From Acetispira formosa (nom. nud.) (GTDB lineage: Bacteria > Desulfobacterota > Desulfarculia > Adiutricales > Adiutricaceae), in assembly GCA_023525915.1 (NCBI GenBank), contig CP026657.1, positions 1,116,001 to 1,180,000 of the forward strand: 64,000 nt of DNA, written 5' to 3'. The position numbers were made by a program, and so were the translations under genes. Numbering within the stretch: position 1 is the first letter of the stretch; every line of letters begins with the position of its first letter. This document shows positions 9,257-18,827 of this stretch, in pieces. Under the pieces are notes generated by a model. That model worked only from the letters and a program-made list of their open reading frames with translations, was not told the origin of the DNA and did not search any database.

Positions 9257-12200
9257 CTAACGGCCGTAAACCTTATTAAGACGGCGGCCGAGTTCAGCTA
9301 ATTGCTCCACGAAAGGGGTCAAATTGTCGCGGCAGTATTTCAGGTCTCCGGTGGCGGAAGCGGCTTCCAGATTGCGGGCCTGCCTGGAAAGCGACATGGC
9401 CCCGGCGCTGGCCAGAGAACTCTTCATGCCGTGCACATGAATGGAAAACTCCTTCAGGTTTTCCTCAGCCAGAAGCCCGGTCAGAAGCTCAATCATCTCC
9501 GGGACTTTTTCACTCAGCAAATCCAGAAGCTCATAATAAATGTCCACCTGATCAGCCACCGCGTCCAGGGCCACGGCCAGATCAATATCGTCAATAGCCG
9601 CCATCCTGGTCAGGAAATCGGTGTATTCATCATCGGAGCTGTCTTCAGGCTCGGGTGAAGTCCCAGCCTCTTTCACCTCTGGCTGATGATCTTCCTGGGC
9701 AGCTGAAAGCATATCAGGCTCGGCCCCGCTTTCAGCGGCCAGACGCTGATCGGCCGGAACCCACCTATATAGAATGTCGCCCAATTCTTTCTTCAATATG
9801 GGCTTGGCCAGAAAATCGTTCATCCCGGCCTGGAGCAGCATTTCACGCGTTCCCACCACTGCGTTGGCCGTCAGGGCGATTATGGGTATTTCCAAAAATT
9901 TGCCGCCCATGGCCCGGATGTGCGTGGTGGTTTCAACGCCATCCATTTCCGGCATCATGTGGTCCATGAAAATAAGGTGGTAATCCTTGTCGCGGACCAT
10001 ATCCAGAGCCTCACGCCCGCTGGCGGCCAAATCGGGCTCTATGCCGTGGATGGTTTTCAGGAGCCCGGCCGCCACCGATCGGTTAATGGCGTTGTCGTCC
10101 ACCACCAGAGCCCTGAGAGTGGGCACATAAGTAACAGCCGCTATTTCCATACCAAGGTCGGCACATTTTTTCTCATCTCCAGGAACCACCGGCAGAATCA
10201 CGGTAAAAACACTGCCCTGCCCGTATTCACTTTTCAAATCAATGCGCCCGCCCATCAGTTCCACCAGGCTTCGGCTGATTGAGAGCCCCAGGCCGGTGCC
10301 CTGTATTTCCCGGTTCCGGGTAGTGTCCATCTGCTTAAAAGGTTCAAACAGGCGGCTCTGATCCTCTTGCTTTATGCCTATGCCCGTATCAGTGATGGTA
10401 TAGCGTATAAAACCTTCGTCATCAATGAAAACTTTCAGGCGCACCGAACCTTGACGGGTGAATTTGATGGCGTTGCTGAGGATGTTCAACAACACCTGCC
10501 GCAGACGCACATCGTCACCATAAAGGCACAGCGGCAGACCATCGGCAATTTCAGCTGAAAATTCCAACTGCTTATCCGAGGCCAGGTAACGGGCCAGAGA
10601 TGAGATGTTGTCCAGAAGCCCCTTGAGATTAAAATCTATCGGGCTCAAGGACATTTTGCCGGATTCCAGCTTGGACAGATCCAGAATATCATTGATTATG
10701 ATCAGGAGCGATTCTGACGAAAGCTTGATGTCATTGATGTATTTGCGCTGCTGCCCTTTAAGTTCGTCCCCATGGAGCAGAATTTCCGAGATGCCCAAAA
10801 TGGCATTCATGGGCGTTCTGATTTCATGGGACATGCTGGCAAAAAAGCGGCTCTGGGCCTGAGAGGAGGCCATAACCTTCTCTTTTTCCAGCTGCTCTTC
10901 GGCCGCTTTCAAACTCATTTCGTGGGCCTGGCTAATCTGGGTCAGCATCTTTCGCAGAGCCGATTGCAGGATGTCTATCTCCACTACATTGCTGGACTGG
11001 CTTTCGTGAGGATCATCTTCAGCCGCCGTGTCCCTTTCCCTTTCATCGGGGGAATCGTCGTCCTCATCCTCATCGTAATCGTCATTCTCACGGTCCAGAT
11101 CCCAGCCGCTGTCATCATCATCGTCATCATCGGCCTGTTCAGTCTCGCCCTCGTCATCATCAAAGTCAGCAAAATCACTGGAAGAGCCACCCTGGTCTTC
11201 AGCGGCCAGATCGAGATCGAGGTCGCCGTTGGCCACCTTGTTGAAATTGACGGTCAACTGCCTAATGGGGCGGACGATGCTGCGCGTGGCCACAAACACA
11301 CTGAAAGCCAGAAGAAGCGCGCCGAGAATGCTGGTGGAAACTATCAGGCGCATCGAATTCTGGGTTGAGCCATAAAGGTTGTTCAGGGGAACACTGGCGA
11401 AAAGATAGCTTATTTCACCGTTTTCCAGCGTGATGGGATATAGGGCTACCAGTGACTGCCCGCCGGAGAAGGGGGAATCCATTTCCTCCATTATCCCGGT
11501 ACCCTGGTCCAGAGACGTCGCCAGCTTTTCGGAATCGCTAAAAGTGTAATCAAGGAGTTTATGGCCGACCTCATCATGATTGTCGGAATACAAAATCATG
11601 CCGTCTTTGGACAAGAGAAGAGTTTTCTGCCCGGCGGCCAGTTTCAGCGTTTCGGGATTGAACAGCTCATCATACATGATGTCCAGCCCGATTCCGCCAA
11701 TGGCCCTGCCCTTGTGAACAATCGGATAACTCATGGTGGCGGCCAAGGTATAGCCGTGACCCTGGCCGTAATCATAGAAATCGGCCATATTTAGATAAGG
11801 TTGACGGGTCGAAAGCGGATAGTTGTACCAGGGCGACTTTTCCGGGTTGGACAGCACTTCATCGGTGAGATCATGAATGCGAAAAATCTGGCCCGGCCGC
11901 TTTTGAATCAAGGTGCGGTGATAATAACCATCTCCCCCATTGAGAATGCCGGGGTTAAAAGCCATCCAGGCACTGTAAAAGGAAGGATCGGCCACAATGA
12001 GGCGCCTCTGATAATCTTCGGCCAGCTTCAGAGCCTCCGGCGACGAATAATCCAGCTCGGAAAGGCTCTGGCTGGTGATGCTTAAAAGCCGCGACATGCC
12101 GGCCAGCTTGTCGGAAATTTGCTTGGCCGCCTGCCGCGCGGCCATTTCAGTGGCTTCGCGGGCATAGGTGCGGCCGTGCATATAAACGATATTATTGATG

Positions 12201-12280
12201 GTGCTGATGACCAATATGAAAACCAGAATCAGGGGCAACAGTGTTGCCAAAAGAATTCTGACAAAAATAGTGGTCTTCAT
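9257..12280 (-). CDS. Hybrid sensor histidine kinase (dCACHE-HAMP-HisKA-HATPase-REC-HPt)
   Basis: This 1007-residue membrane kinase has a membrane segment at about 7-30, a periplasmic double-CACHE-like sensor (about 35-310), a second membrane segment (about 312-332) and a HAMP region from about 333. HisKA carries the phospho-acceptor H485 in 'ASMSHEIRTPMNAILG'. An HATPase domain follows with 'NILSNAIKFT', 'DTGIGI' and 'GTGLGLSIS'. A receiver domain has 'LIFMDHMMPEMDG', and an HPt domain near the C-terminus has 'HVHGMKSSLASAGA'. The HAMP connector contains a roughly 70-residue Asp/Glu-rich insertion (about 359-430), which is unusual. No separate response regulator is adjacent, so the output is unknown. 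The start has GAAGGGTGA upstream and lies 6 bases from the permease stop. Confidence 0.9.
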   Translation of the reverse strand: MKTTIFVRILLATLLPLILVFILVISTINNIVYMHGRTYAREATEMAARQAAKQISDKLAGMSRLLSITSQSLSELDYSSPEALKLAEDYQRRLIVADPSFYSAWMAFNPGILNGGDGYYHRTLIQKRPGQIFRIHDLTDEVLSNPEKSPWYNYPLSTRQPYLNMADFYDYGQGHGYTLAATMSYPIVHKGRAIGGIGLDIMYDELFNPETLKLAAGQKTLLLSKDGMILYSDNHDEVGHKLLDYTFSDSEKLATSLDQGTGIMEEMDSPFSGGQSLVALYPITLENGEISYLFASVPLNNLYGSTQNSMRLIVSTSILGALLLAFSVFVATRSIVRPIRQLTVNFNKVANGDLDLDLAAEDQGGSSSDFADFDDDEGETEQADDDDDDDSGWDLDRENDDYDEDEDDDSPDERERDTAAEDDPHESQSSNVVEIDILQSALRKMLTQISQAHEMSLKAAEEQLEKEKVMASSQAQSRFFASMSHEIRTPMNAILGISEILLHGDELKGQQRKYINDIKLSSESLLIIINDILDLSKLESGKMSLSPIDFNLKGLLDNISSLARYLASDKQLEFSAEIADGLPLCLYGDDVRLRQVLLNILSNAIKFTRQGSVRLKVFIDDEGFIRYTITDTGIGIKQEDQSRLFEPFKQMDTTRNREIQGTGLGLSISRSLVELMGGRIDLKSEYGQGSVFTVILPVVPGDEKKCADLGMEIAAVTYVPTLRALVVDDNAINRSVAAGLLKTIHGIEPDLAASGREALDMVRDKDYHLIFMDHMMPEMDGVETTTHIRAMGGKFLEIPIIALTANAVVGTREMLLQAGMNDFLAKPILKKELGDILYRWVPADQRLAAESGAEPDMLSAAQEDHQPEVKEAGTSPEPEDSSDDEYTDFLTRMAAIDDIDLAVALDAVADQVDIYYELLDLLSEKVPEMIELLTGLLAEENLKEFSIHVHGMKSSLASAGAMSLSRQARNLEAASATGDLKYCRDNLTPFVEQLAELGRRLNKVYGR

Positions 12281-12286
12281 TGAAGG

Positions 12287-13720
12287 TCACCCTTCCAGGA
12301 TTCTGGCGGCCGCGATCAGAATAAAGAGAAAGGCGATGAAATAGAGGGCCGGATGTACTTTGCGCCACTTGCCCAAAGCCGCCTGAATGATGATATGCGA
12401 AATTATGCCGCCAGCCATGCCATAAATGATTCCGTAAAAAATCGGGATACCGAGAATGGTGACGAAAGCGGGAAAACTCTCTTCAAAACGTTTCCAGTTA
12501 ATCCGCCCGGCCAGGGTGATCATGAAGCTTCCGGCCACAATCAGGGCCGGGGCAATGGCCGTGGCCGGCACAATGCTGAAGAAATTGGCCAGCGGCAGGC
12601 ATATCAGGAACATCACCCCGGCCACCACGGCCGTCAGGCCCGTGCGGCCGCCGGAGACTATGCCGGTGATGGATTCGATGAAAGTGGTGGAAGTGGTGGT
12701 GCCCAACAGGGCGGATACCCCGCCGCCGATGGAGTTGACCATCATTGATTTATCCAGGCGGGATTTGCGGCCCGGTTCCCGAAAAAGCTCCATATCGCGG
12801 CGGTTAAAAATTTCGGCTTTCTGAATGCGGCCGATACCGATGATGGTGCCGACGGAATCCATAATATTGGTCAACAAGAGGGTCAGCACCAGGACAATTG
12901 AAATCATGATTTTGGAGGGGTCGTCCAGAATGGAAAGAAGGCCCGGCCGCCCGAAGAAGGACATAAAAACACCGGAAATTTCGCCAACGGCCGACAGGTC
13001 GATAAACTTTATGCCGCCCAGGTCGGTAACCCCCAGTGGCACGCCCAGAAAAGTGGCCGCGACAATGCCCACCGGCAGGGCCGCGTAACTGTCGCCGGTT
13101 TTGCGCTCCAAGGCCAACAGGGCCACCATAATAACCAGGCCGGTCAGGGCCAGCACCTGGGGCGCGCCAATGAAGCCGACCATAGCCGGAACCGTGCCTG
13201 AATTGGCGATTATGGTGCCGCCATCGAGGATAATATGCTGGCCTGGAGGGGAGGTGAAACTTAAAAGCCCGGCATTTTTAAGGCCGATATAGGAAATGAA
13301 AAGCCCCAGACCGACTCCGAAAGCCATTTTCAGGTGGGTGGGAATGGCGTTGACCAGAATGCGGCGGCTGCCGGTTATCATTATCAGGAAGTGGCAGAGG
13401 CCGGCAATAAAGGCCAGGCCCATGGCCTCTCTCCAGTGAAAGCCCATAGCCCCGCAAATGATATAAGTGGTGAAGGTGTTCAGGCCCATGCCGGGAGCCA
13501 TGGCAAAGGGGGTGTTGGCGACCAGCCCCATCAGAATGGTGCAGAAAGCGGCGGCCAGGGCGGTGGCTACGAAAATACCGCCGGCCGGCATGCCGGATTC
13601 AGAAACTATGGCCGGATTCACAAACAGAATATAGGACATGGTCAGGAAGGTGGTGATACCACAAAGAACTTCTCTGGATACGGTAGTTTTTTTGTCCTTC
13701 AGCTTAAAATATTCTTCCAT
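12287..13720 (-). CDS. NCS2/AzgA-family guanine/hypoxanthine permease
   Basis: The protein is 477 residues starting at the ATG at 13720 ('MEEYFKLKDKKTTVSREVL'), which has GGGAG upstream. An upstream in-frame extension to 13846 is proline-rich and unlikely to be translated. It has 12 or more hydrophobic segments and the AzgA-type blocks 'NTPFAMAPGMGLNTFTTY', 'TNIMDSVGTIIGIGR' and 'TTTSTTFIESITGIVSGGR' (each read directly). These proteins are inner-membrane proton symporters for adenine, guanine or hypoxanthine; exact specificity cannot be read from sequence. The stop lies 6 bases from the histidine-kinase start, so the two are probably co-transcribed, with the permease first. That suggests the kinase responds to, or is regulated with, purine availability (inference). 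Confidence 0.88.
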   Translation of the reverse strand: MEEYFKLKDKKTTVSREVLCGITTFLTMSYILFVNPAIVSESGMPAGGIFVATALAAAFCTILMGLVANTPFAMAPGMGLNTFTTYIICGAMGFHWREAMGLAFIAGLCHFLIMITGSRRILVNAIPTHLKMAFGVGLGLFISYIGLKNAGLLSFTSPPGQHIILDGGTIIANSGTVPAMVGFIGAPQVLALTGLVIMVALLALERKTGDSYAALPVGIVAATFLGVPLGVTDLGGIKFIDLSAVGEISGVFMSFFGRPGLLSILDDPSKIMISIVLVLTLLLTNIMDSVGTIIGIGRIQKAEIFNRRDMELFREPGRKSRLDKSMMVNSIGGGVSALLGTTTSTTFIESITGIVSGGRTGLTAVVAGVMFLICLPLANFFSIVPATAIAPALIVAGSFMITLAGRINWKRFEESFPAFVTILGIPIFYGIIYGMAGGIISHIIIQAALGKWRKVHPALYFIAFLFILIAAARILEG

Positions 13721-14105
13721 ATAAGCTCCCGACGGTGTGCGTGGGTGCGTATCCGCACCGGACTGGGTGCGTAAGCCCACACTGGACTGGTCCGAGGCAG
13801 CGCTTTCGACTGGCCAGGGGTTGTGGCCGGGAAGCGGCCTGGGCACCGTCGATTAAAGGTTGTGCCTGTCCTTTTTGCTTCTTTATAAATAGACCTTTTA
13901 CTGGCTATGAATACAATCAGGACAACAATTGTATAACGATCCTGGAATTTACACTTCCAGGTGAGCAAAACAATTGCCGCGCTCTCTTGCTCAGCATAAA
14001 GTCTGTTCTTTATATGCAGCCAGAACCCTGTCCTCTAGAGTATTGCAATGACGGCAAAAGAACAACAATTATTTATATTAAATCTTTTTATTGAAACCTG
14101 CAAGT
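13721..14105. other. Intergenic region with short direct repeats
   Basis: Bases 13730-13790 contain a locally repetitive stretch around 'TGGGTGCGT' and 'CACTGGACTGG'. The remainder up to the lplA stop is AT-rich and I see no gene, terminator or known regulatory RNA in it. Confidence 0.5.
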
Positions 14106-15122
14106 TTAAATGGAGTCGGCCAGCCAGCCTGTAACATCCGTCTGTAGGATTTGACCATAAAAAACTTTGGTCAGATCGAACCGGCTCCAGGCTTCGGCCC
14201 ATTGGCGGGGGTGGTCGGCGGGAAGGGAAATGAGGGATTGCTCCAGCTTTTCAATGGGAATCTGGTCGTCAGTATTGGAGGGTGTGAGAAAATCACCGGT
14301 GATTTTGACCTGGGTGATCAGGTTCTTTTTGGCAGCCAGGTGCAGTTCCAGTGAGCCAAAGGGGAAGCGGTTTTTTAGGAAAATATCCGCTTGCGGCGAC
14401 TGGCCGACATTCCAGTCATCGCGGCTGTATTTGGTTTCGGCCAAAGCGGAGGCCTTATCTTGGACGGCCATTGGTATCCGGCCCGGAGCTATATTACAGG
14501 CATCACGGAAACCGGCCCAGAATTCGCCCAGAGTTATGGGCAGAAAGGGTTTCAGATTAGTGACCCTGGCGCGGACGGAAGCAACGCCCTTGCTTTTGAA
14601 TTTAGCCGGGTCGACCAGCAGAACCTCACCCAGGACGCTTAGATCCACGTCATACATGATGGTGCCGTGAAGCTGGAAGCGGCCGGGCATCTGGCGGCTG
14701 GCCAGCCCGGAAAATTTACCCGCTCCAGTAACCGATATATCATTGCGGCCCTCCATCCCGGCCGGGACGCCCAGGCTTTTCAGATAATCGAGCAAAGGGG
14801 TGAGCAGCTCCAGGTGGCTGATATCCTGCCGTTCCGCCTGAGGCAGAAGAAAAGTGAAATTGAGGTTGCCCAAGTCATGATAGACCGCTCCGCCGCCGGT
14901 CATGCGGCGGACCAGGGTGATATCCCGGCGTTTCAGTTCCGGCAGGTTCACTTCGCTGAGGGCGTTCTGGTGGCGGCCGATAATAACCGATGGACTGTTC
15001 TGCCACAGCATGAAACAGCCGGATTCGGTCTTGCCGACTTCCTCCGCCAGGGCCTCCTCCATGGCCAGATTGTAAGGCGCACAGGTGGTTTCGGTTTCGT
15101 AATAATTCAGTATGGCGGCCAT
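14106..15122 (-). CDS. lplA: Lipoate-protein ligase A
   Basis: This 338-residue enzyme activates free lipoate with ATP and attaches it to lipoyl domains such as GcvH. It shows the family signature 'RRMTGGGAVYHDLGNLNF' (about residues 71-88), the lipoate-binding 'GRNDISVTGAGKFSG' with the catalytic lysine, and a C-terminal accessory domain as in E. coli LplA. Length is as expected. The ATG at 15122 has AAGGAG seven bases upstream. It lies downstream of lpd and the gcv genes on the same strand, so it presumably lipoylates the GcvH encoded at 20271-20681. No lipA or lipB is present in the window. Confidence 0.93.
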   Translation of the reverse strand: MAAILNYYETETTCAPYNLAMEEALAEEVGKTESGCFMLWQNSPSVIIGRHQNALSEVNLPELKRRDITLVRRMTGGGAVYHDLGNLNFTFLLPQAERQDISHLELLTPLLDYLKSLGVPAGMEGRNDISVTGAGKFSGLASRQMPGRFQLHGTIMYDVDLSVLGEVLLVDPAKFKSKGVASVRARVTNLKPFLPITLGEFWAGFRDACNIAPGRIPMAVQDKASALAETKYSRDDWNVGQSPQADIFLKNRFPFGSLELHLAAKKNLITQVKITGDFLTPSNTDDQIPIEKLEQSLISLPADHPRQWAEAWSRFDLTKVFYGQILQTDVTGWLADSI

Positions 15123-15275
15123 GAAAGCTCCTTGAAGAAATGGAGGGGGGTTTCCAGGGCAGGCAAGGTGTGTAACCCGCCCCGGAAAACCCCTTTCCGC
15201 GCCAGAGGATCAAGGAAGGGCAACCCTGGTCCCTCTGACGGAATTGGCACGCAGTCATTATTAAAGCGGTTGACC

Positions 15276-15358
15276 GCCGCCGGGAGAAATGTTTTTGCCC
15301 GGTGAGGTTCCGGGGGTCTTTAGTCACCTCACCGGGCAAAAACATTTCTCCCGGCGGC
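15276..15358. repeat. Long hairpin repeat, type A (copy 2), perfect 32-bp arms
   Basis: Bases 15276-15307 and 15327-15358 are perfect reverse complements beginning GCCGCCGGGAGAAATG, with a 19-base loop containing CGGGGGTCTTTAGTCA. The inner arm is GGTGAGG/CCTCACC, differing from copy 1 on both sides so that pairing is preserved. Confidence 0.92.
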
Positions 15359-15404
15359 TACTTGGTCGGCTTTCTTAAAGGCTGTGTGTCTGGCCGGGCG
15401 GGAG

Positions 15405-15492
15405 CCGGAAGCCGGGGATTGTTTTTGTCCCGGCTCCGTGACTAAAGACCCCCCGGAACGGAGCCGGGACAAAAACAATCCCCGGCTTCCGG
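15405..15492. repeat. Long hairpin repeat, type B (copy 2)
   Basis: The arms are 35 bp, beginning CCGGAAGCCGGGGATT, and pair perfectly around the loop GACTAAAGACCCCCCGGA. Compared with 7569-7655 several arm bases differ, and each difference is matched on the opposite arm. Confidence 0.92.
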
Positions 15493-15518
15493 CGGATCAA
15501 TGCGTTTCCGTAGTCGGT

Positions 15519-16934
15519 TCAGGCCCCGTGGAGGGGACGTCCGGCGGCGGAGAGAGCGGCTTCCCAAATGCCCTCCGGGAGGGTCGGATGAGCGTGAATG
15601 GTGTTGGCCAGATCATCGGCCGTCAGGCCTTTGGATACGGCCACGGCCACTTCCGCAATGAGGCTGGTGGCGGAAGCGCCCAGGATGTGCCCGCCGAGAA
15701 CCCGGCCGTCCGGGCCGGTCACCAAACGCACCAGACCGTCAGTTTCACCCATGGCCTGGGCTTTGCCAAGCTGACGGAACAGGAAATCGCTGGCCCGGCT
15801 GCCGGGAAATCGTTCTTCAGCCTGGATCAGAGTAAGGCCGACGGAACCAATCTCCGGGGTGGTGAAAACGGCCGACGGTACATGGTCATAGTTGACGGTG
15901 CGGCTGCCGCCCATCATGTTTTCAACAGCGGCCATGGCCTCGGCGGTGGCCACATGGGCCAGCATGATTTTCGGTGGGCCGAGACAATCGCCGATGGCCC
16001 AGACATTGGCGGCCTTGGTGCGATAATTGTCGTCAACTTCAATCCAGCCGCGCGGATCGCAGGTTACGCCCAGAGTCTCCAGGCCAAGCCCGTCAATGGC
16101 GGCCTTGCGGCCAATGGAAACAAGAATCTGGTCAAATTCCATTTCTTTGGCTTCGCCCTCACCGGAGAAAGGTTTAATGGTGGCGGTGATCCCGCCGGGT
16201 GAATCCTTGACTCCGGCCAGGGTCTGCCCGGTGAGGAAGGGCAGCTTGATTTTTTTCAGGCAGCGCATGTAGTTTTTGGAAATTTCCTCATCGAGTCCGG
16301 GCAGCGGCAGAAGACGGCCAAGCCCCTCCACCAAAGTCACTTTCACGCCGAAATCATGAAAAATCTGGGCCAGTTCGCAGCCGATGACCCCGCCTCCGAC
16401 CACCAGAAGGGTTTGAGGCTTTTCCTCCATCCAGAGGGCCTGGTCGCTGGAGATGATCTTTTGGCCGTCTATTTCCAGCCCGGGAAGAGAGGTGGGAACG
16501 GAGCCGGTGGCAATGAGGAGGTGATCATAAGCGAATTTTTCCTCCGCACCTTCAGCGTTGACCACTTTAACGGAACCGGCCGCCTCAATGGAGGCCGTAC
16601 CTTTCACCAAATTTATGCCAAGAGCCTTGAAATGTTTGGCCAGCCCCATGACCTGCCCGTCAACAACTTTTTTCTGGCGGGCGCGGAGCATATCCATTCT
16701 AACTTCAAAGGCGGAAGCGTCACCGGCTACGCCAAAAGTGCCGGCCTCATGGACTTCGCGGGCGACGTCGGCAGTGCGGCGCATGATTTTGGAGGGGATG
16801 CAGCCGCGATTGAGGCAGGTGCCGCCGGGCTGATCTTTTTCGATAAGAACCACATTCGCGCCAAGCTGGCGGGCCCGAATGGCGGCGGAATATCCGCCGG
16901 GACCAGCGCCGATGATTACAAGGTTAAAGCTCAT
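15519..16934 (-). CDS. lpd: Dihydrolipoyl dehydrogenase (E3 / glycine-cleavage L-protein)
   Basis: The 471-residue flavoprotein reoxidises the dihydrolipoyl arm of GcvH and related carriers using NAD+. It has the FAD loop 'GAGPGGYSAAIRA' at 9-21, the redox disulfide C40/C45 in 'GGTCLNRGCIPSK', the NAD-binding 'LLVVGGGVIGCELA', the second FAD motif 'WAIGDC' and the C-terminal active-site 'HAHPTLPE'. Length and motifs are complete. The ATG at 16934 has GAGGT upstream. It lies between gcvPB and lplA on the same strand but is separated from each by roughly 400 bases of repeats. Confidence 0.95.
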   Translation of the reverse strand: MSFNLVIIGAGPGGYSAAIRARQLGANVVLIEKDQPGGTCLNRGCIPSKIMRRTADVAREVHEAGTFGVAGDASAFEVRMDMLRARQKKVVDGQVMGLAKHFKALGINLVKGTASIEAAGSVKVVNAEGAEEKFAYDHLLIATGSVPTSLPGLEIDGQKIISSDQALWMEEKPQTLLVVGGGVIGCELAQIFHDFGVKVTLVEGLGRLLPLPGLDEEISKNYMRCLKKIKLPFLTGQTLAGVKDSPGGITATIKPFSGEGEAKEMEFDQILVSIGRKAAIDGLGLETLGVTCDPRGWIEVDDNYRTKAANVWAIGDCLGPPKIMLAHVATAEAMAAVENMMGGSRTVNYDHVPSAVFTTPEIGSVGLTLIQAEERFPGSRASDFLFRQLGKAQAMGETDGLVRLVTGPDGRVLGGHILGASATSLIAEVAVAVSKGLTADDLANTIHAHPTLPEGIWEAALSAAGRPLHGA

Positions 16935-16979
16935 AATAAGACCTCATACAGGAAGAAGGGAGCCGCATAGGCGGTGGGC

Positions 16980-17111
16980 GGGAGGAGGGGGTTAAAAATT
17001 TTCTTTAGAGAACCTTTGTTTTAGCGCCACTTGTCTGAGCTTCGTCTTGTGACGCGAGTTGTGGCGCTAAAACAAAGGTGAACGAAAGAAAATTTTTAAC
17101 CCCCTCCTCCC
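16980..17111. repeat. 132-bp nested inverted repeat
   Basis: The outer arms GGGAGGAGGGGGTTAAAAAT and complement pair over about 27 bp, and an inner stem includes 'AACCTTTGTTTTAGCGCCAC' and its complement with small interruptions. The loop region CTTGTCTGAGCTTCGT...GCGAGTTG is shared with the ~830-bp palindromes at 39.9 and 54.1 kb, so these repeats are related. No T-run typical of a terminator is evident at the tip. Confidence 0.85.
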
Positions 17112-17225
17112 GCGTCATTGGCCTTGTGGTTAAAGAAGAGCGTGTTTGCCCATTAAAATATGCTGACCGGCCGACCTGGCTTGAAGGACGAATTGAAAGA
17201 GGGAGACCGGCACCTCAAAGCCGAC

Positions 17226-17309
17226 AAGGGGCCAGAGCCCCCTGAACATCGTCGATGCCGTCCTTCTTAGGACGGCATCGATGGGGGTCAAGGGGGCTCT
17301 GCCCCCTTG
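17226..17309. repeat. Inverted repeat downstream of gcvPB
   Basis: The arms contain GTCGATGCCGTCC and its complement at the centre and 'AGAGCCCCCT' type sequence outside, with small internal mismatches. It lies 40 bases past the gcvPB stop and could terminate or stabilise the gcv transcript. Confidence 0.7.
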
Positions 17310-17348
17310 CGGGGTGGAGGGGCGGAGCCCCCCTCTTCAATCGCGCCG

Positions 17349-18827
17349 TCAGGACATGTCGCCGGTCAGGATGGGGTGACGGGCCGCTGTGGTTTCGTCC
17401 AGGCGCTGCACCTTGGTTTTTATGGGCGCGTTTTGGAGGATCGACGGGTCGTTTTTGGCGTCTTCGGCCACCTGGAGCATGGCCGCGATAAAGCCGTCGA
17501 TGTCCTCTTTACACTCCGTTTCCGTCGGCTCAATCATGATGGCGTTGTGTACCACCAGCGGGAAATAGACGGTCGGGGGATGATAGCCCAGGTCGATGAG
17601 GCGCTTGGCTATGTCGAGCGTCGAGACCTTGTTGGGGGCCTGTTTGGCGTCGGTAAAGACGCATTCATGCATACAGGGCTGATCAAAGGGGAGGTCAAAG
17701 GCGTGCTTGAGCTTCTCTTTGATGTAATTGGCATTGAGCACGGCCAGGGCGCTGGCTTTTTTGAGCTCCGGCCCTAAGGACAGCACGTAGGCGTAGGCCC
17801 GGACCAGAACGCGGAACTGACCATAGAAATTGTGGAGACGGCCGATGGAGAGCGGGAGGTCGGAGTTCCACTCGTATTTGTCGCCGTTTTTTACCACGCG
17901 GGGGCCGGGGAGGTAAGGCAGGAGGGTATCGCTGACCGCTACCGGGCCCGCGCCGGGGCCGCCGCCGCCGTGGGGGGTGGAAAGGGTCTTGTGAACGTTG
18001 TAGTGGACAACGTCAATGCCCATGGCCCCGAGGTCGGCATAGCCCATAATGGCGTTGAGGTTAGCGCCGTCGCCGTAGATGAGGCCGCCGCGCTGGTGGA
18101 TCATCTCAATGATTTTGGGCAGTTCGTTTTCAAAGAGGCCCAGGGTGTTGGGGTTGGTAACCATGAGACCGGCCACGTCGTCGGTCATGAGCTTTTCCAC
18201 GGTGGCATATTCCAGGGCTCCGTTGGGGCCGAGCGGCACTTTGATTTCGCTGTAGCCGCACATGGCCGCGGTGGCCGGATTGGTGCCGTGGGCTGTTTCC
18301 GGCATGAGGACTTTGGTTTTTTTATTTTTATTGTGGCGGTGGTAGGCCGAGATCATCAGCATGCCGCACAGTTCACCGTGAGCGCCCGCTCCGGGCTGGA
18401 GGCAGGATGCCTTGAGGCCGACGATTTCAGCCAGGTATTTTTCCAGTTCGTAGATAAGCTGAAGCTCGCCCTGGGTGGCTTCGGCCGGGAGCATGGGGTG
18501 GGCATTTACAAAGCCGGGGAGATTGGCCATGGCTTCGTTGATTTTGGGATTGTATTTCATCGTGCAGCTGCCGAGAGGGTACATGCCCGTATCCACGCCG
18601 AAATTCCAGGTGGAAAGACGGGTGTAATGGCGGGCCACTTCCTGCTCGGAAAGGTCGGGCCAGTTGGGGCCGTCGCCGGCCAAGTCGGCCGGGAGGGAGG
18701 CGGCGGGCACGCCCGATTCGGGCACGCTCATGGACGAGCGGCCGGGACGGCCTTTTTCCCACAGCAAATCCTCATTCAAAATCAGGCCGCATTCGGCCGC
18801 CGGAGTGCATTGGCATTTGTCGCTCAT
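17349..18827 (-). CDS. gcvPB: Glycine decarboxylase P-protein subunit 2
   Basis: This 492-residue protein is the C-terminal half of the split, PLP-dependent glycine decarboxylase. The PLP lysine is K280 in 'NVHKTLSTPHGGGGPGAG'. 'YPLGSCTMKYNPK', 'QPGAGAHGEL' and 'MPETAHGTNPATAA' are the expected conserved blocks. Together with GcvPA it decarboxylates glycine and loads the aminomethyl group on lipoyl-GcvH. Its ATG overlaps the gcvPA stop by one base (TAATG), so translation is coupled. The N-terminal 'MSDKCQCTPAAECG' is cysteine-rich, a small oddity. A split P-protein is typical of many anaerobes and deltaproteobacteria. Confidence 0.96.
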   Translation of the reverse strand: MSDKCQCTPAAECGLILNEDLLWEKGRPGRSSMSVPESGVPAASLPADLAGDGPNWPDLSEQEVARHYTRLSTWNFGVDTGMYPLGSCTMKYNPKINEAMANLPGFVNAHPMLPAEATQGELQLIYELEKYLAEIVGLKASCLQPGAGAHGELCGMLMISAYHRHNKNKKTKVLMPETAHGTNPATAAMCGYSEIKVPLGPNGALEYATVEKLMTDDVAGLMVTNPNTLGLFENELPKIIEMIHQRGGLIYGDGANLNAIMGYADLGAMGIDVVHYNVHKTLSTPHGGGGPGAGPVAVSDTLLPYLPGPRVVKNGDKYEWNSDLPLSIGRLHNFYGQFRVLVRAYAYVLSLGPELKKASALAVLNANYIKEKLKHAFDLPFDQPCMHECVFTDAKQAPNKVSTLDIAKRLIDLGYHPPTVYFPLVVHNAIMIEPTETECKEDIDGFIAAMLQVAEDAKNDPSILQNAPIKTKVQRLDETTAARHPILTGDMS

